A stretch of DNA of 16,781 nt, from NCBI GenBank assembly GCA_964653595.1, contig CAZZHH010000069.1:1-16781 (forward strand). Reading direction: 5' to 3'. Positions within the stretch are counted from its first letter, which is position 1. The number at the start of each line of letters is the position of its first letter. This stretch comes from JBAXTE01 sp964653595. GTDB lineage: Bacteria; Bacteroidota; Bacteroidia; Bacteroidales; WCHB1-69. Shown one piece after another: positions 1-7,136 of this stretch. Below the pieces are notes generated by a model, which was not told where the DNA came from, did not search any database, and saw only the letters and a list, made by a program, of their open reading frames with translations. Position numbers and translations under genes: made by a program.

Positions 1-1
1 G

Positions 2-9
2 CAAAGATA
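2..9 (-). promoter_or_regulatory. Candidate -7 element of a divergent promoter
   Basis: Read on the minus strand this is TATCTTTG followed by C, which fits the Bacteroidetes -7 consensus TAnnTTTG. It points out of the left edge, so an unseen minus-strand gene probably starts just left of the window. No TTTG-type -33 element lies at the usual 19-21 nt distance, so the call rests on the -7 box alone. Confidence 0.35.
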
Positions 10-71
10 ATGAAATTAAATTACATATTGAATATATTATTTATTGACAAATCCTTAGTATAATTTATTTG

Positions 72-79
72 TACCTTTG
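72..79 (+). promoter_or_regulatory. -7 promoter element of ribD
   Basis: TACCTTTG matches the Bacteroidetes -7 consensus TAnnTTTG exactly and ends 5 nt before the ribD ATG. Transcription would begin at or very close to the start codon, so the mRNA would be leaderless or nearly so, with no room for an FMN riboswitch. The nearest TTG (44-46) is 25 nt upstream, longer than the usual spacer, so the -33 part is not convincing. Confidence 0.5.
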
Positions 80-84
80 CATTT

Positions 85-1134
85 ATGAACCTAGACGATC
101 ATAAGTATATAAAACGGTGTTTTGAATTAGCAGCAAAAGGTTTGGGACGTGTTTCTCCTAACCCTTTAGTGGGAAGCGTAATTGTACACAACGATGTAAT
201 CATTGGGGAAGGGTACCACCAACAGTATGGTGAAAATCACGCCGAAGTGAATGCGCTTAACTCAGTGAAAAACAAATCGTTGCTGCCTTTTTCTACCGTC
301 TATGTTAACTTAGAGCCATGTGCTCATTACGGAAAAACACCACCCTGCGCCCTTCGATTAATCGATGAGAAGATTGCTAAAGTGGTGATTTCAAATGTTG
401 ATACTTTTGAAAAAGTTGCTGGAAAAGGGGTGGAAATGTTAAAAAATGCCGGCGTGCAAGTTGTCACTTCTGTTTTAGAAGAAGAGGGTAGATGGCTAAA
501 TCGTCGTTTTTTTTCTTATCATGAGAGAAAAAGACCGTATATTGTCCTGAAGTGGGCTCAAACAAAAGATGGATTTATAGATATTCATAGAACAGGGAAT
601 GCAAATAACACTTCAAATTGGATTACAAACCATGAACTGAAAGTGTTAGTCCACAAATGGCGCTCCGAAGAGGATGCAATTATGGTAGGATCGCATACCG
701 TAACCAACGACAATCCACAATTGAATGTCAGAGAATGGAGCGGAAAATCACCCATCAGAGTGATTATTGACACAGAACACCTGTTGTCGCGAGATTCCCA
801 TGTTTTTGATGGGAGTGTAAATACCATTCTTTTTGTTGATAAGATCTATGAAAATCTCTCCTCTGCGATAGAGCAAATTTTGATGCCATCTCAAAATCGC
901 TTATCCTTTATTATGAAAGTCCTATATGATAAACAAATTCAATCGATACTGATTGAGGGTGGTCAATTTTTGCTACAATCTCTATTAGTGGCAAATCTAT
1001 GGGATGAAGCACGTGTGCTGATAGGAAATAAATACTTTAAAGACGGGCTTCATGCCCCCCAAATATCGGGTGTCCCTCTATCCTCTAAAAATATTGGAGG
1101 CGACTTTATTAATACTTACATTAATCAAAAATAA
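85..1134 (+). CDS. ribD: Bifunctional riboflavin biosynthesis deaminase/reductase RibD
   Basis: RibD catalyses two consecutive cytoplasmic steps of riboflavin synthesis: deamination of the diaminopyrimidine ribosylamino phosphate, then NADPH-dependent reduction of its ribose. The N-terminal deaminase domain (about residues 1-145) shows SPNPLVG (24-30), the HAE zinc/catalytic motif (H52, E54) and PCAHYGKTPPC (78-88), so the zinc ligands are H52, C79 and C88. The reductase domain (about 150-349) shows RPYIVLKWAQTKDG, EDAIMVGSHTVTNDNPQLNVR-like segments and ILIEGG near the C-terminus. The length of 349 residues is normal. The ATG at 85 sits just after a TAnnTTTG box, and no earlier start fits the family N-terminus. 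The transporter gene follows after 6 nt, so the two are probably cotranscribed. No other rib gene is in the window. Confidence 0.95.
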   Translation: MNLDDHKYIKRCFELAAKGLGRVSPNPLVGSVIVHNDVIIGEGYHQQYGENHAEVNALNSVKNKSLLPFSTVYVNLEPCAHYGKTPPCALRLIDEKIAKVVISNVDTFEKVAGKGVEMLKNAGVQVVTSVLEEEGRWLNRRFFSYHERKRPYIVLKWAQTKDGFIDIHRTGNANNTSNWITNHELKVLVHKWRSEEDAIMVGSHTVTNDNPQLNVREWSGKSPIRVIIDTEHLLSRDSHVFDGSVNTILFVDKIYENLSSAIEQILMPSQNRLSFIMKVLYDKQIQSILIEGGQFLLQSLLVANLWDEARVLIGNKYFKDGLHAPQISGVPLSSKNIGGDFINTYINQK

Positions 1135-1140
1135 TTTCTT

Positions 1141-2001
1141 ATGATCTGGTTACTTATCGCAATCCTTTTTTACGTAGGGATTTTTATTACGTTTAAACTC
1201 TTTACAAAATACAATGTCGGTAATTTTACGGCTATTGTAATTAATTATCTTATAGCAGCTTTAACTGGATTGCTTATATTTGGTGGATTCTCCAAAATAG
1301 ATCAAATTGTGAACGCCCCTTGGATTTATACTGCTGTGGTAATTGGGGTGTTGTTTGTAGTTGTGTTTTATCTCTTTGCAATATGCTCTCAAAAGCTAAG
1401 TGTAACTATGACCGCAATGTCTAGCAAAATGTCCGTAGTTGTCCCTGTTTTCGCTCTCCTTTATTTCTTCGATGACGATATCACTACCATGAAAATTGTT
1501 GGACTTGCCCTTGTGCTCGTGTCTTTGTATTTAATGATGAAACCATCCAGCGTCAATAAAATTGAAAAAAAATATCTCTTTATCCCAATTTTGATTTTCG
1601 TTGGCGCAGGTATCTCAGACACTATGTTTGGATACGCTAAAAGAGCTTATGAAATTTCATCTGCTACCGATTCTGCATTATTTGTTTCCACTCTTTTTGG
1701 AATTTCATTTTTCCTTGGATTGCTCGCATTTCCGTTTACTTTGAAAAAAGGAAAACCAATTGTGACAAAACCGGATTTACTCGGTGGAATTATACTTGGA
1801 GTTATTAACTTTTTGGCAGTATACTTTTTTACCTACGCCCAAGGTTTTTTCTCTCCAAGCGTTTTTTTTCCAGTTTTCAACGTAGGTGTGGTTGCCTTAT
1901 CAGCATTAGCTGGACTGGTTTTCTTTAAAGAACGGTTGAATACTTACAACTATTTTGGATTAGCTATATCTATGATCGCTATTGCAATTATTAGCATCTA
2001 A
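1141..2001 (+). CDS. EamA/DMT-superfamily membrane transporter
   Basis: This 286-residue protein is almost entirely hydrophobic. About ten membrane helices can be drawn (roughly residues 2-20, 27-48, 62-82, 92-110, 115-133, 143-162, 178-200, 213-232, 239-259 and 265-285). That is the two-times-five layout of EamA drug/metabolite transporters, and the length fits. Charged residues are concentrated in the short loops, such as the lysine-rich segment near 136-144. It would sit in the inner membrane and export or import a small metabolite; the substrate cannot be told from sequence. It starts 6 nt after ribD, so it is likely in the same transcript. A role in flavin or precursor transport is only a guess from position. 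No clear terminator follows. Confidence 0.85.
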   Translation: MIWLLIAILFYVGIFITFKLFTKYNVGNFTAIVINYLIAALTGLLIFGGFSKIDQIVNAPWIYTAVVIGVLFVVVFYLFAICSQKLSVTMTAMSSKMSVVVPVFALLYFFDDDITTMKIVGLALVLVSLYLMMKPSSVNKIEKKYLFIPILIFVGAGISDTMFGYAKRAYEISSATDSALFVSTLFGISFFLGLLAFPFTLKKGKPIVTKPDLLGGIILGVINFLAVYFFTYAQGFFSPSVFFPVFNVGVVALSALAGLVFFKERLNTYNYFGLAISMIAIAIISI

Positions 2002-2130
2002 AAACTTTTTGTAAGAATTTATTTATTTTTGTTAAGTAAAAAATTAGATTCAAATTGTTGTAGATAGTTAATTATCTGAGAATATCAGCTATTTTAATAG
2101 AATATTTTTTTAGCTGTTTAGTTTTTTAAT

Positions 2131-2138
2131 TATATTTG
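2131..2138 (+). promoter_or_regulatory. Candidate -7 element for the FnIII-repeat gene
   Basis: TATATTTG matches the TAnnTTTG consensus and lies 87 nt upstream of the secreted repeat protein. The -33 position holds only a run of T (2107-2111), not TTTG. The rest of the 224-nt spacer 2002-2225 is A/T-rich and holds one weak hairpin (stem AGATA/TATCT at 2062-2077) without a T-run; I see no gene in it. Confidence 0.3.
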
Positions 2139-2225
2139 GTCTGTTATTTGTACAATTATGCCCTTCGTTTATAACAAACTTTTAAAAAAAAATATTGTTT
2201 AATTCTAATTTCAAATAAATAAATT

Positions 2226-4477
2226 ATGAGAAAAAACTATTTACTCCTTTTAGGCCTTGTTTTATGGAGTTTTTTATCGTTTGCAATTCTTCCAGTGCCA
2301 ACTTTAGTAGCGCCAACTCATGGTGCCTCTGCTCAAGATGTTAATGTGTATCTCGATTGGGGAAATTCCGCAGGAGCTACATTTTATGAGTATAAATTGA
2401 GCACTAATTCAAGTTTAATAGGCGCTTCTGCAATCTCAACCGGGGCAAACTCCTATTTGAATACATCAAATCTACTATTTGGGACAACATATTATTGGTC
2501 TGTAAGAGCTAAAAATGCCTCTGATAGTAGCGATTGGTCTCTTACTTTTCAATTTACCACTCACGATAATATCTATCAGGTGTCACCAACCAATGGCGCA
2601 GTTTCTCAAGATGTAAATACTTTCATCGATTGGTCTACCGTAAATGNNNNNNNNNNNNNNNNNNNNNNNNNNNNNNNNNNNNNNNNNNNNNNNNNNNNNN
2701 NNNNNNNNNNNNNNNNNNNNNNNNNNNNNNNNNNNNNNNNNNNNNNCGTGTAAGAGCTCGCCACTCAGCCGATACTACCACTTGGAGCCCGATATGGAAT
2801 TTTACCACTCACGATAATATCTATCAGGTGTCACCCTCAAATGGCGCAGTTTCTCAAGATGTAAATACTTTCATCGATTGGTCTACCGTAAATGGCATTA
2901 CCTATTACGACATCGAAATCGATACCAATGCCACTTTTAGTAGCACGTTGCGCCAGTATCAGTCGGTAACCAGTTCGTACTCCTATTTTAATGCCTCCAA
3001 TTTGCTTTTTGCAACCAAATATTACTGGCGTGTAAGAGCTCGCCACTCAGCCGATACTACCACTTGGAGCCCGATATGGAATTATACTACAACAGAAGGT
3101 AAGCCAGCGCATGTATCTCCATCAAATGGTGCTACTGGTGTTTCGCTCAATCCAACCATCGATTGGAGTATAGTGTCAGGTGTCAATGGTTATCAATATG
3201 AATATTCAATAGATTCAACTTTTGCTAGTGCAATGCCAGCTACCACGGGTACAACATCTCAAGCAGGATTGGTAAGTTTGAGCTATGGAGAGACCTATTT
3301 TTGGAGAGTGCGTTGTTATCATCCTATTGACACTTCAGAATGGTCTTATCCGTGGAAATTTACTACATTATATCAATTAACTACTCCTGTATTACTAAGC
3401 AGTCCTGCAAATGGATCGACAGCAGTTTCTGGCTCAACAGTTACGTTGCAATGGCAATCATACTCAGGAGCTGTTTTTTATGAATATTCATACTCTACTA
3501 ACCCTTCTTTTGCTGGATCAGTAAATGGAACAACCATTTCTACAACTGTAAATACATCCTCGTTGAGTGAAGGTATTACCTATTATTGGAAAGTTAGGGC
3601 AAACAATGGTAGTGGATTTTCCCCATGGTCTACAACATGGTCTTTTACCACATCTGGATTAGGTACTCCTATTTTGATCAGTCCAGCTAATGGTTCAAGT
3701 AATCAACCTATTGTGAGTTTAACTTTAGATTGGCAAGATGTTACAAGTGCTACGTTTTATGAGTATCAATATGGTACAGATGTGAATTTTGCTTCTCCCA
3801 CTCCAGTTATAGCAACATCAACGGTGTCTACATCAACTCTAAACGGGTTAGCAGTAAATACAACTTATTATTGGAGAGTTAGATCAAATGATGGGGTATC
3901 ACAATCACCTTGGTCATCAGTGTGGTCGTTTACCACTTCTGATTTAGAAGTGCCTACCTTAGTATCTCCGATGAATGGAGTCGTTAATCAACAAGTAAAC
4001 ACCCTTGTGTTGGATTGGAATAATACTTCAAATACTACGTTTTATGAAATTCAATATTCCACAGATGTGCAATTTGTCTCTCCAGTATCTTCTACAACCA
4101 CTGTGTCATCCGCTATTATTAATAATTTAGATTTTAATACCACCTATTATTGGAGGGTGAGAAGCAACGATGGAAATAGTTATTCTTCATGGTCTGTGGT
4201 ATGGAGTTTTACTACTATTTCAAACATTGGCATTACTGAGCAAGTCGTTGATTTTAAAATGTATCCCAATCCGGTTAATGACAGAATAAACATTGAGTTT
4301 AAGGGGACTAGTAATCGACAGATATCTCTATTTGATTATGTTGGAAATCTCGTATATCATTCCGAAACCACTTCCGAATTAGTATCTCTGGATGTGAAAA
4401 TGCTAAAATCCGGCAACTATATTCTTAAAATTCAAGAGGAAACATCCGTGTATACTCGAAAAATTGTCAAGCTATAA
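2226..4477 (+). CDS. Secreted FnIII-like repeat protein with T9SS type A sorting domain (interrupted by assembly gap)
   Basis: The start MRKNYLLLLGLVLWSFLSFA is a signal peptide. At least seven FnIII-like modules of about 90-97 residues follow, each opening with a P-x-NG-type turn, then a DW or QW motif, a YYW-x-VR strand and an ending W-x-F-TT. The C-terminus has a type IX secretion sorting domain: MYPNPV, then LKSGNYILKI and a basic end. Expected fate is Sec export, T9SS passage over the outer membrane and surface attachment or release; binding or adhesion is inferred from the modules only. A run of 100 N (2647-2746) breaks the reading: upstream codons lie in the frame of 2226, downstream codons in the frame of 2630. 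The flanks are near-identical repeats, so this is most simply one gene with a misestimated gap, not a frameshift. A strong terminator follows the stop. Confidence 0.85.
2553..3082 (+). repeat. Tandem near-identical 282-nt FnIII-coding repeats
   Basis: The segment 2553-2646 matches 2801-2894 at 91 of 94 positions, and 2747-2800 matches 3029-3082 at all 54 positions. The complete copy runs from 2801 to 3082, giving a period of 282 nt (94 codons). The first copy is cut by the N run. The other modules of the gene are much more diverged, so these two copies reflect recent duplication or conversion. Confidence 0.9.
2647..2746. other. Assembly gap (100 N)
   Basis: Exactly 100 N, the usual placeholder for a gap of unknown size. 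In the intact neighbouring copy, the sequence between the same flanks (2895-3028) is 134 nt. Replacing 100 by 134 shifts the downstream part by 34 nt and brings both halves into one frame. Extra whole repeats of 282 nt would also keep the frame. Confidence 0.97.
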
Positions 4478-4487
4478 ATTGGTTTTT

Positions 4488-4525
4488 AAAATAACGTTGG
4501 AAGAAAACTTCCAACGTTATTTTTT
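4488..4525 (+). terminator. Intrinsic terminator after the FnIII-repeat gene
   Basis: A perfect 16-bp stem (4488-4503 paired with 4508-4523) closes an AAAA loop and runs into a T stretch ending at 4525. It starts 10 nt after the stop codon of the repeat protein. It should separate that gene from the yigZ cluster. Confidence 0.9.
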
Positions 4526-4698
4526 ACTCAAAACCAGTTTGACCATTTTGTAATCATTCTTGATCCATCAATTTGTTACGATTCCAAATATTTTTATCTT
4601 TCTTTGTATAGCTATCCACAATCTTCCAAATTATTTGGGTTTATTAGTATTTTTTTTAAAATAAAAAGTGTAGTTTTACAAGATAAAAATTGAGAGAG

Positions 4699-5310
4699 AT
4701 GTTTGATGATTCATACTATACCATCGAATCAAAATCTGAAGGAAAGTATACCGAAAAGGGGAGTAAGTTTTTAGCTTTTTGCTATCCAGTTACTTCCGAG
4801 AATGAAGTGAAAGAGGTGATGATGGGATTGAAAAAAGAGTATTTTGATGCCCGTCATCATTGTTATGCATATCGATTGGGTTGGGATAAATCTGTATATC
4901 GGTTTAACGACGATGGAGAACCATCTGGGACAGCAGGAAGGCCTATTTATGGTCAAATACTATCCAACGATTTAACCAATGTGTTGATTGTTGTAGTTCG
5001 TTATTTTGGGGGTACAAAACTAGGCGTGAGCGGATTAATACAAGCATATAAGTCGGCAACGATTGAAGCTATTAAATCCAACACCATTACAGAAAAGATC
5101 ATTAAAGATGTGTATGATGTTGAGTTTAGATATGAATATATGAGTGATGCAATGAAATGCTTCAAGCAGTTTGCTGTTGAGATGATAGAAACTAATTATC
5201 AAACTATTTGTAATGTAAGGATAAGGGTAAATAAAACACAGACTGTTGCAGTATACGATACCCTTACCAAAATTGAACACACAGTTGTAAATTATATTAA
5301 AACAGAATAA
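4699..5310 (+). CDS. yigZ: YigZ/IMPACT family protein
   Basis: Cytoplasmic protein of the UPF0029/IMPACT family, 203 residues from the ATG. The N-terminal domain carries the family's typical segments: KGSKFLAF, DARHHCYAYRLG, NDDGEPSGTAGRP and VVVRYFGGTKLGVSGLI, followed by AYKSA. A DUF1949-like C-terminal part (DVEFRYEYMSD onward) completes the bacterial form. The biochemical role of YigZ is not firmly established; the eukaryotic relative IMPACT regulates the Gcn2 pathway. An in-frame TTG at 4690 would add three residues, but ATG 4699 gives the usual N-terminus and follows a purine-rich GAGAGAG. A weak promoter-like TAGTTTTA lies at 4671-4678. The next gene begins 1 nt after the stop, so cotranscription is likely. 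Confidence 0.9.
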   Translation: MFDDSYYTIESKSEGKYTEKGSKFLAFCYPVTSENEVKEVMMGLKKEYFDARHHCYAYRLGWDKSVYRFNDDGEPSGTAGRPIYGQILSNDLTNVLIVVVRYFGGTKLGVSGLIQAYKSATIEAIKSNTITEKIIKDVYDVEFRYEYMSDAMKCFKQFAVEMIETNYQTICNVRIRVNKTQTVAVYDTLTKIEHTVVNYIKTE

Positions 5311-5311
5311 T

Positions 5312-6073
5312 ATGAAAATCAGTAGGTTTGTCGTTGTCTTTGTGATGGTGTTGGTGCAATATCAGTCGGCTCTATCGCAATATTTGCCAAAAAAATCGGT
5401 ATACAAATCAATCAAAGTCAATTCAGAGTATACAGGTAGTGCAGATACCACAATTATAAAGTTTATCGAGCCTTTTAAGCAAGCTATTCAAAAGGAGATG
5501 AATGTTATCATCGGGTATAGTATAAACTCCTTAGATGCAGGCAAACCAGAGGGGTTGCTTAATAATTTTGCAGCAGATGCAGTTTTTAAAATTGCAAAGC
5601 AGAAATACAAATATAACGATTCAAACCCAATTGATTTTTGTATTCTTAACTATGGAGGGTTGAGAAAAGGCTTGCCAAAAGGAGATATCACCGTTGGAAA
5701 TGTATATGAACTTATGCCATTTGATAATAAAATGTGTGTCATAAGCCTAAAAGGGGATGATGTATTAGATTTATTCAATTTCTTAGCTAAAAAAATAGAA
5801 GGTCATCCGATCGCCAATTGTTCCCTAGTAGTAGAGAATGGAAATGCTCAAAATATTATCATTGGTGGGAATGCTTTTGATGCCAACAAAACTTATAAGA
5901 TAATAACAAGCGATTATCTTTCTTCTGGAAATGATGGAATGTATTTTTTTAAAAAAGCAATCAAAATAGAAGAAGTTGATTGTTTGATTAGGGATGCATT
6001 TATCGATTACATCCTTAGTTTTGATAAGAAGCCTTTTCAGATTGTGATAGATGGTAGATATACTGTAAAATAA
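5312..6073 (+). CDS. Secreted 5'-nucleotidase C-terminal domain protein (stand-alone)
   Basis: This 253-residue protein has a signal peptide (about 1-22, ending ALSQ) and then only the C-terminal, substrate-binding domain of UshA-type 5'-nucleotidases. Recognisable motifs are NYGGLR (113-118), LPKGDITVGNVYELMPFDN (121-139) and SDYLSSGNDGM (200-210). The last corresponds to the usual nucleotide-stacking GGDGY loop, with N207 in place of the second glycine. It lacks the metallophosphatase domain, which is encoded by the next gene 6 nt downstream. The pair probably works together in the periplasm or on the outer membrane to strip phosphate from nucleotides; that they form one enzyme is inference from domain content and adjacency. 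It begins 1 nt after yigZ. Confidence 0.88.
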   Translation: MKISRFVVVFVMVLVQYQSALSQYLPKKSVYKSIKVNSEYTGSADTTIIKFIEPFKQAIQKEMNVIIGYSINSLDAGKPEGLLNNFAADAVFKIAKQKYKYNDSNPIDFCILNYGGLRKGLPKGDITVGNVYELMPFDNKMCVISLKGDDVLDLFNFLAKKIEGHPIANCSLVVENGNAQNIIIGGNAFDANKTYKIITSDYLSSGNDGMYFFKKAIKIEEVDCLIRDAFIDYILSFDKKPFQIVIDGRYTVK

Positions 6074-6079
6074 GATGAT

Positions 6080-6934
6080 ATGAAAACAGAAATTAAACTA
6101 TTAATTGGAATCCTTCTACTTCAAATATCTATTTTTACAGTAGAAGCTCAAAAATGTAAAACAATTACAGTATTACATACCAACGATACTCATAGTAGAA
6201 TTGAGTCATTGAGCCCTACTGATAAACGATATCCTGACAGAGGAGGGTATGCATATCGGTCGGCAATTATCAAAAAGATTAAAACGCAACAGCCCAACTT
6301 GCTACTATTAGATGCTGGAGATTTTTTGCAAGGTACGCCCTATTTTAATTTTTACAAAGGTGCGCTCGAAGTAGATTTGATGAACAAATTGGGATATCGT
6401 GCAGTAACATTAGGAAATCATGAATTTGATTTAGGAGTGGATCATTTAGCATTTGTGTTAAAAAAAGCTAAATTTTCAATAGTTAATTGCAATTATGATG
6501 TGAGTAAAACCCCTCTTAAAAAAATTGTTAAACCATGGGTGATCTTCAAAATTGGTGGAGTAAAGATTGGTGTAACTGGTTTGGGAGTAAATCCAGACGG
6601 CTTAATATCTCCTGAGAATTTTAAGGGTATTATCTATCATGACCCTTATTCTTCTTTAGTCGGAGTTGTTAAATTGTTAAAAGTGGACAAAAAGTGCGAT
6701 TATATTATTTGCTTGTCGCATTTGGGTTATCAACAACCAGAGGGTGTTGCTAGTGATGTTGAAATTGTTAAAAATTGTGATAATTTGGATTTAATTTGTG
6801 GAGGTCACACCCATACTTTGCTCGAAAGAGCTGATAGTGTGATTGATAGGAATGGGAAAGTGGTTTTTGTTACTCAAAGTGGTAGTATGGGAGTGAGCTT
6901 AGGTCGCATGGATGTTGACTTTTCACGAAAATAG
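6080..6934 (+). CDS. Secreted metallophosphatase, 5'-nucleotidase N-terminal domain protein
   Basis: The 284-residue product has a signal peptide (about 1-24, ending VEAQ) and a complete calcineurin-like phosphoesterase domain of the UshA group. The dinuclear metal site is readable: D36 and H38 (HTNDTH), D81 (DAGDFLQG), N113 and H114 (LGNHEFD), H214 (CLSHLGY), and H243 and H245 (GGHTH). All expected metal ligands are present, so it should be catalytically competent. It ends where the C-terminal nucleotide-binding domain would start in canonical enzymes; that domain is the preceding gene. Likely role: extracytoplasmic hydrolysis of nucleotides or related phosphoesters for salvage. It is the last gene before a 202-nt spacer and dnaA. 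Confidence 0.9.
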   Translation: MKTEIKLLIGILLLQISIFTVEAQKCKTITVLHTNDTHSRIESLSPTDKRYPDRGGYAYRSAIIKKIKTQQPNLLLLDAGDFLQGTPYFNFYKGALEVDLMNKLGYRAVTLGNHEFDLGVDHLAFVLKKAKFSIVNCNYDVSKTPLKKIVKPWVIFKIGGVKIGVTGLGVNPDGLISPENFKGIIYHDPYSSLVGVVKLLKVDKKCDYIICLSHLGYQQPEGVASDVEIVKNCDNLDLICGGHTHTLLERADSVIDRNGKVVFVTQSGSMGVSLGRMDVDFSRK

Positions 6935-6958
6935 AGATCTCAAACACAATATCTCTAT
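6931..6958 (+). other. Inverted repeat over the stop codon of the metallophosphatase gene
   Basis: ATAGAGAT (6931-6938) and ATCTCTAT (6951-6958) can pair in an 8-bp stem with a 12-nt loop. It covers the TAG stop. The following bases are A-rich, not T-rich, so it is not a standard intrinsic terminator, but it could stabilise the 3' end of the transcript. Confidence 0.35.
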
Positions 6959-7011
6959 ACGCAAAAAAAAGATAAAAGTCAATAGCAAATAAATTTTTTT
7001 TCTATCTATTT

Positions 7012-7031
7012 TTTGTTGAAATTTGTTGAAA
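7012..7031 (+). repeat. Two perfect tandem copies of a 10-bp sequence upstream of dnaA
   Basis: TTTGTTGAAA occurs twice in direct succession, 106 nt upstream of the dnaA start. The copies are one helical turn apart, so proteins bound to them would face the same side. It does not resemble a DnaA box. The rest of the spacer 6935-7136 is A/T-rich, with a small hairpin (AAACTC/GAGTTT, 7071-7093) in the probable leader. Confidence 0.5.
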
Positions 7032-7120
7032 AATTATACTCATCCTATAATTATAAAAATTAACATAATAAAACTCTTTCGATTAAGGAGTTTAAAGACA
7101 TATATATCAGAATTTTAAAA

Positions 7121-7129
7121 GGAAAAGGA
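7121..7129 (+). promoter_or_regulatory. Ribosome binding site of dnaA
   Basis: GGAAAAGGA ends 7 nt before ATG 7137. It supports this start over the ATG codons at 7149 and 7152. Clear Shine-Dalgarno sequences are rare in front of the other genes of this window. Confidence 0.5.
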
Positions 7130-7136
7130 TTTAAAA

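Noticed and set aside
1..84. FMN riboswitch before ribD
   Set aside because: The -7 box ends 5 nt before the start codon, leaving no leader, and no RFN-type conserved segments are seen.
2226..2753. A separate short gene ending just after the N run, and a second gene starting at 2630
   Set aside because: The split is created by the 100-N placeholder. The flanking repeats show a single gene with a gap of 134 nt or more.
2553..3082. Repeat array as a CRISPR or mobile element
   Set aside because: The repeats are coding, 282 nt long and in frame, with FnIII-like protein motifs; there are no spacers or terminal inverted repeats.
4612..4620. CTATCCACA as a DnaA box, with TGTGGATAT near 16502 as another; possible oriC
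   Set aside because: Each has one mismatch to TTATCCACA, they are isolated and there is no cluster near dnaA, so no origin can be called.
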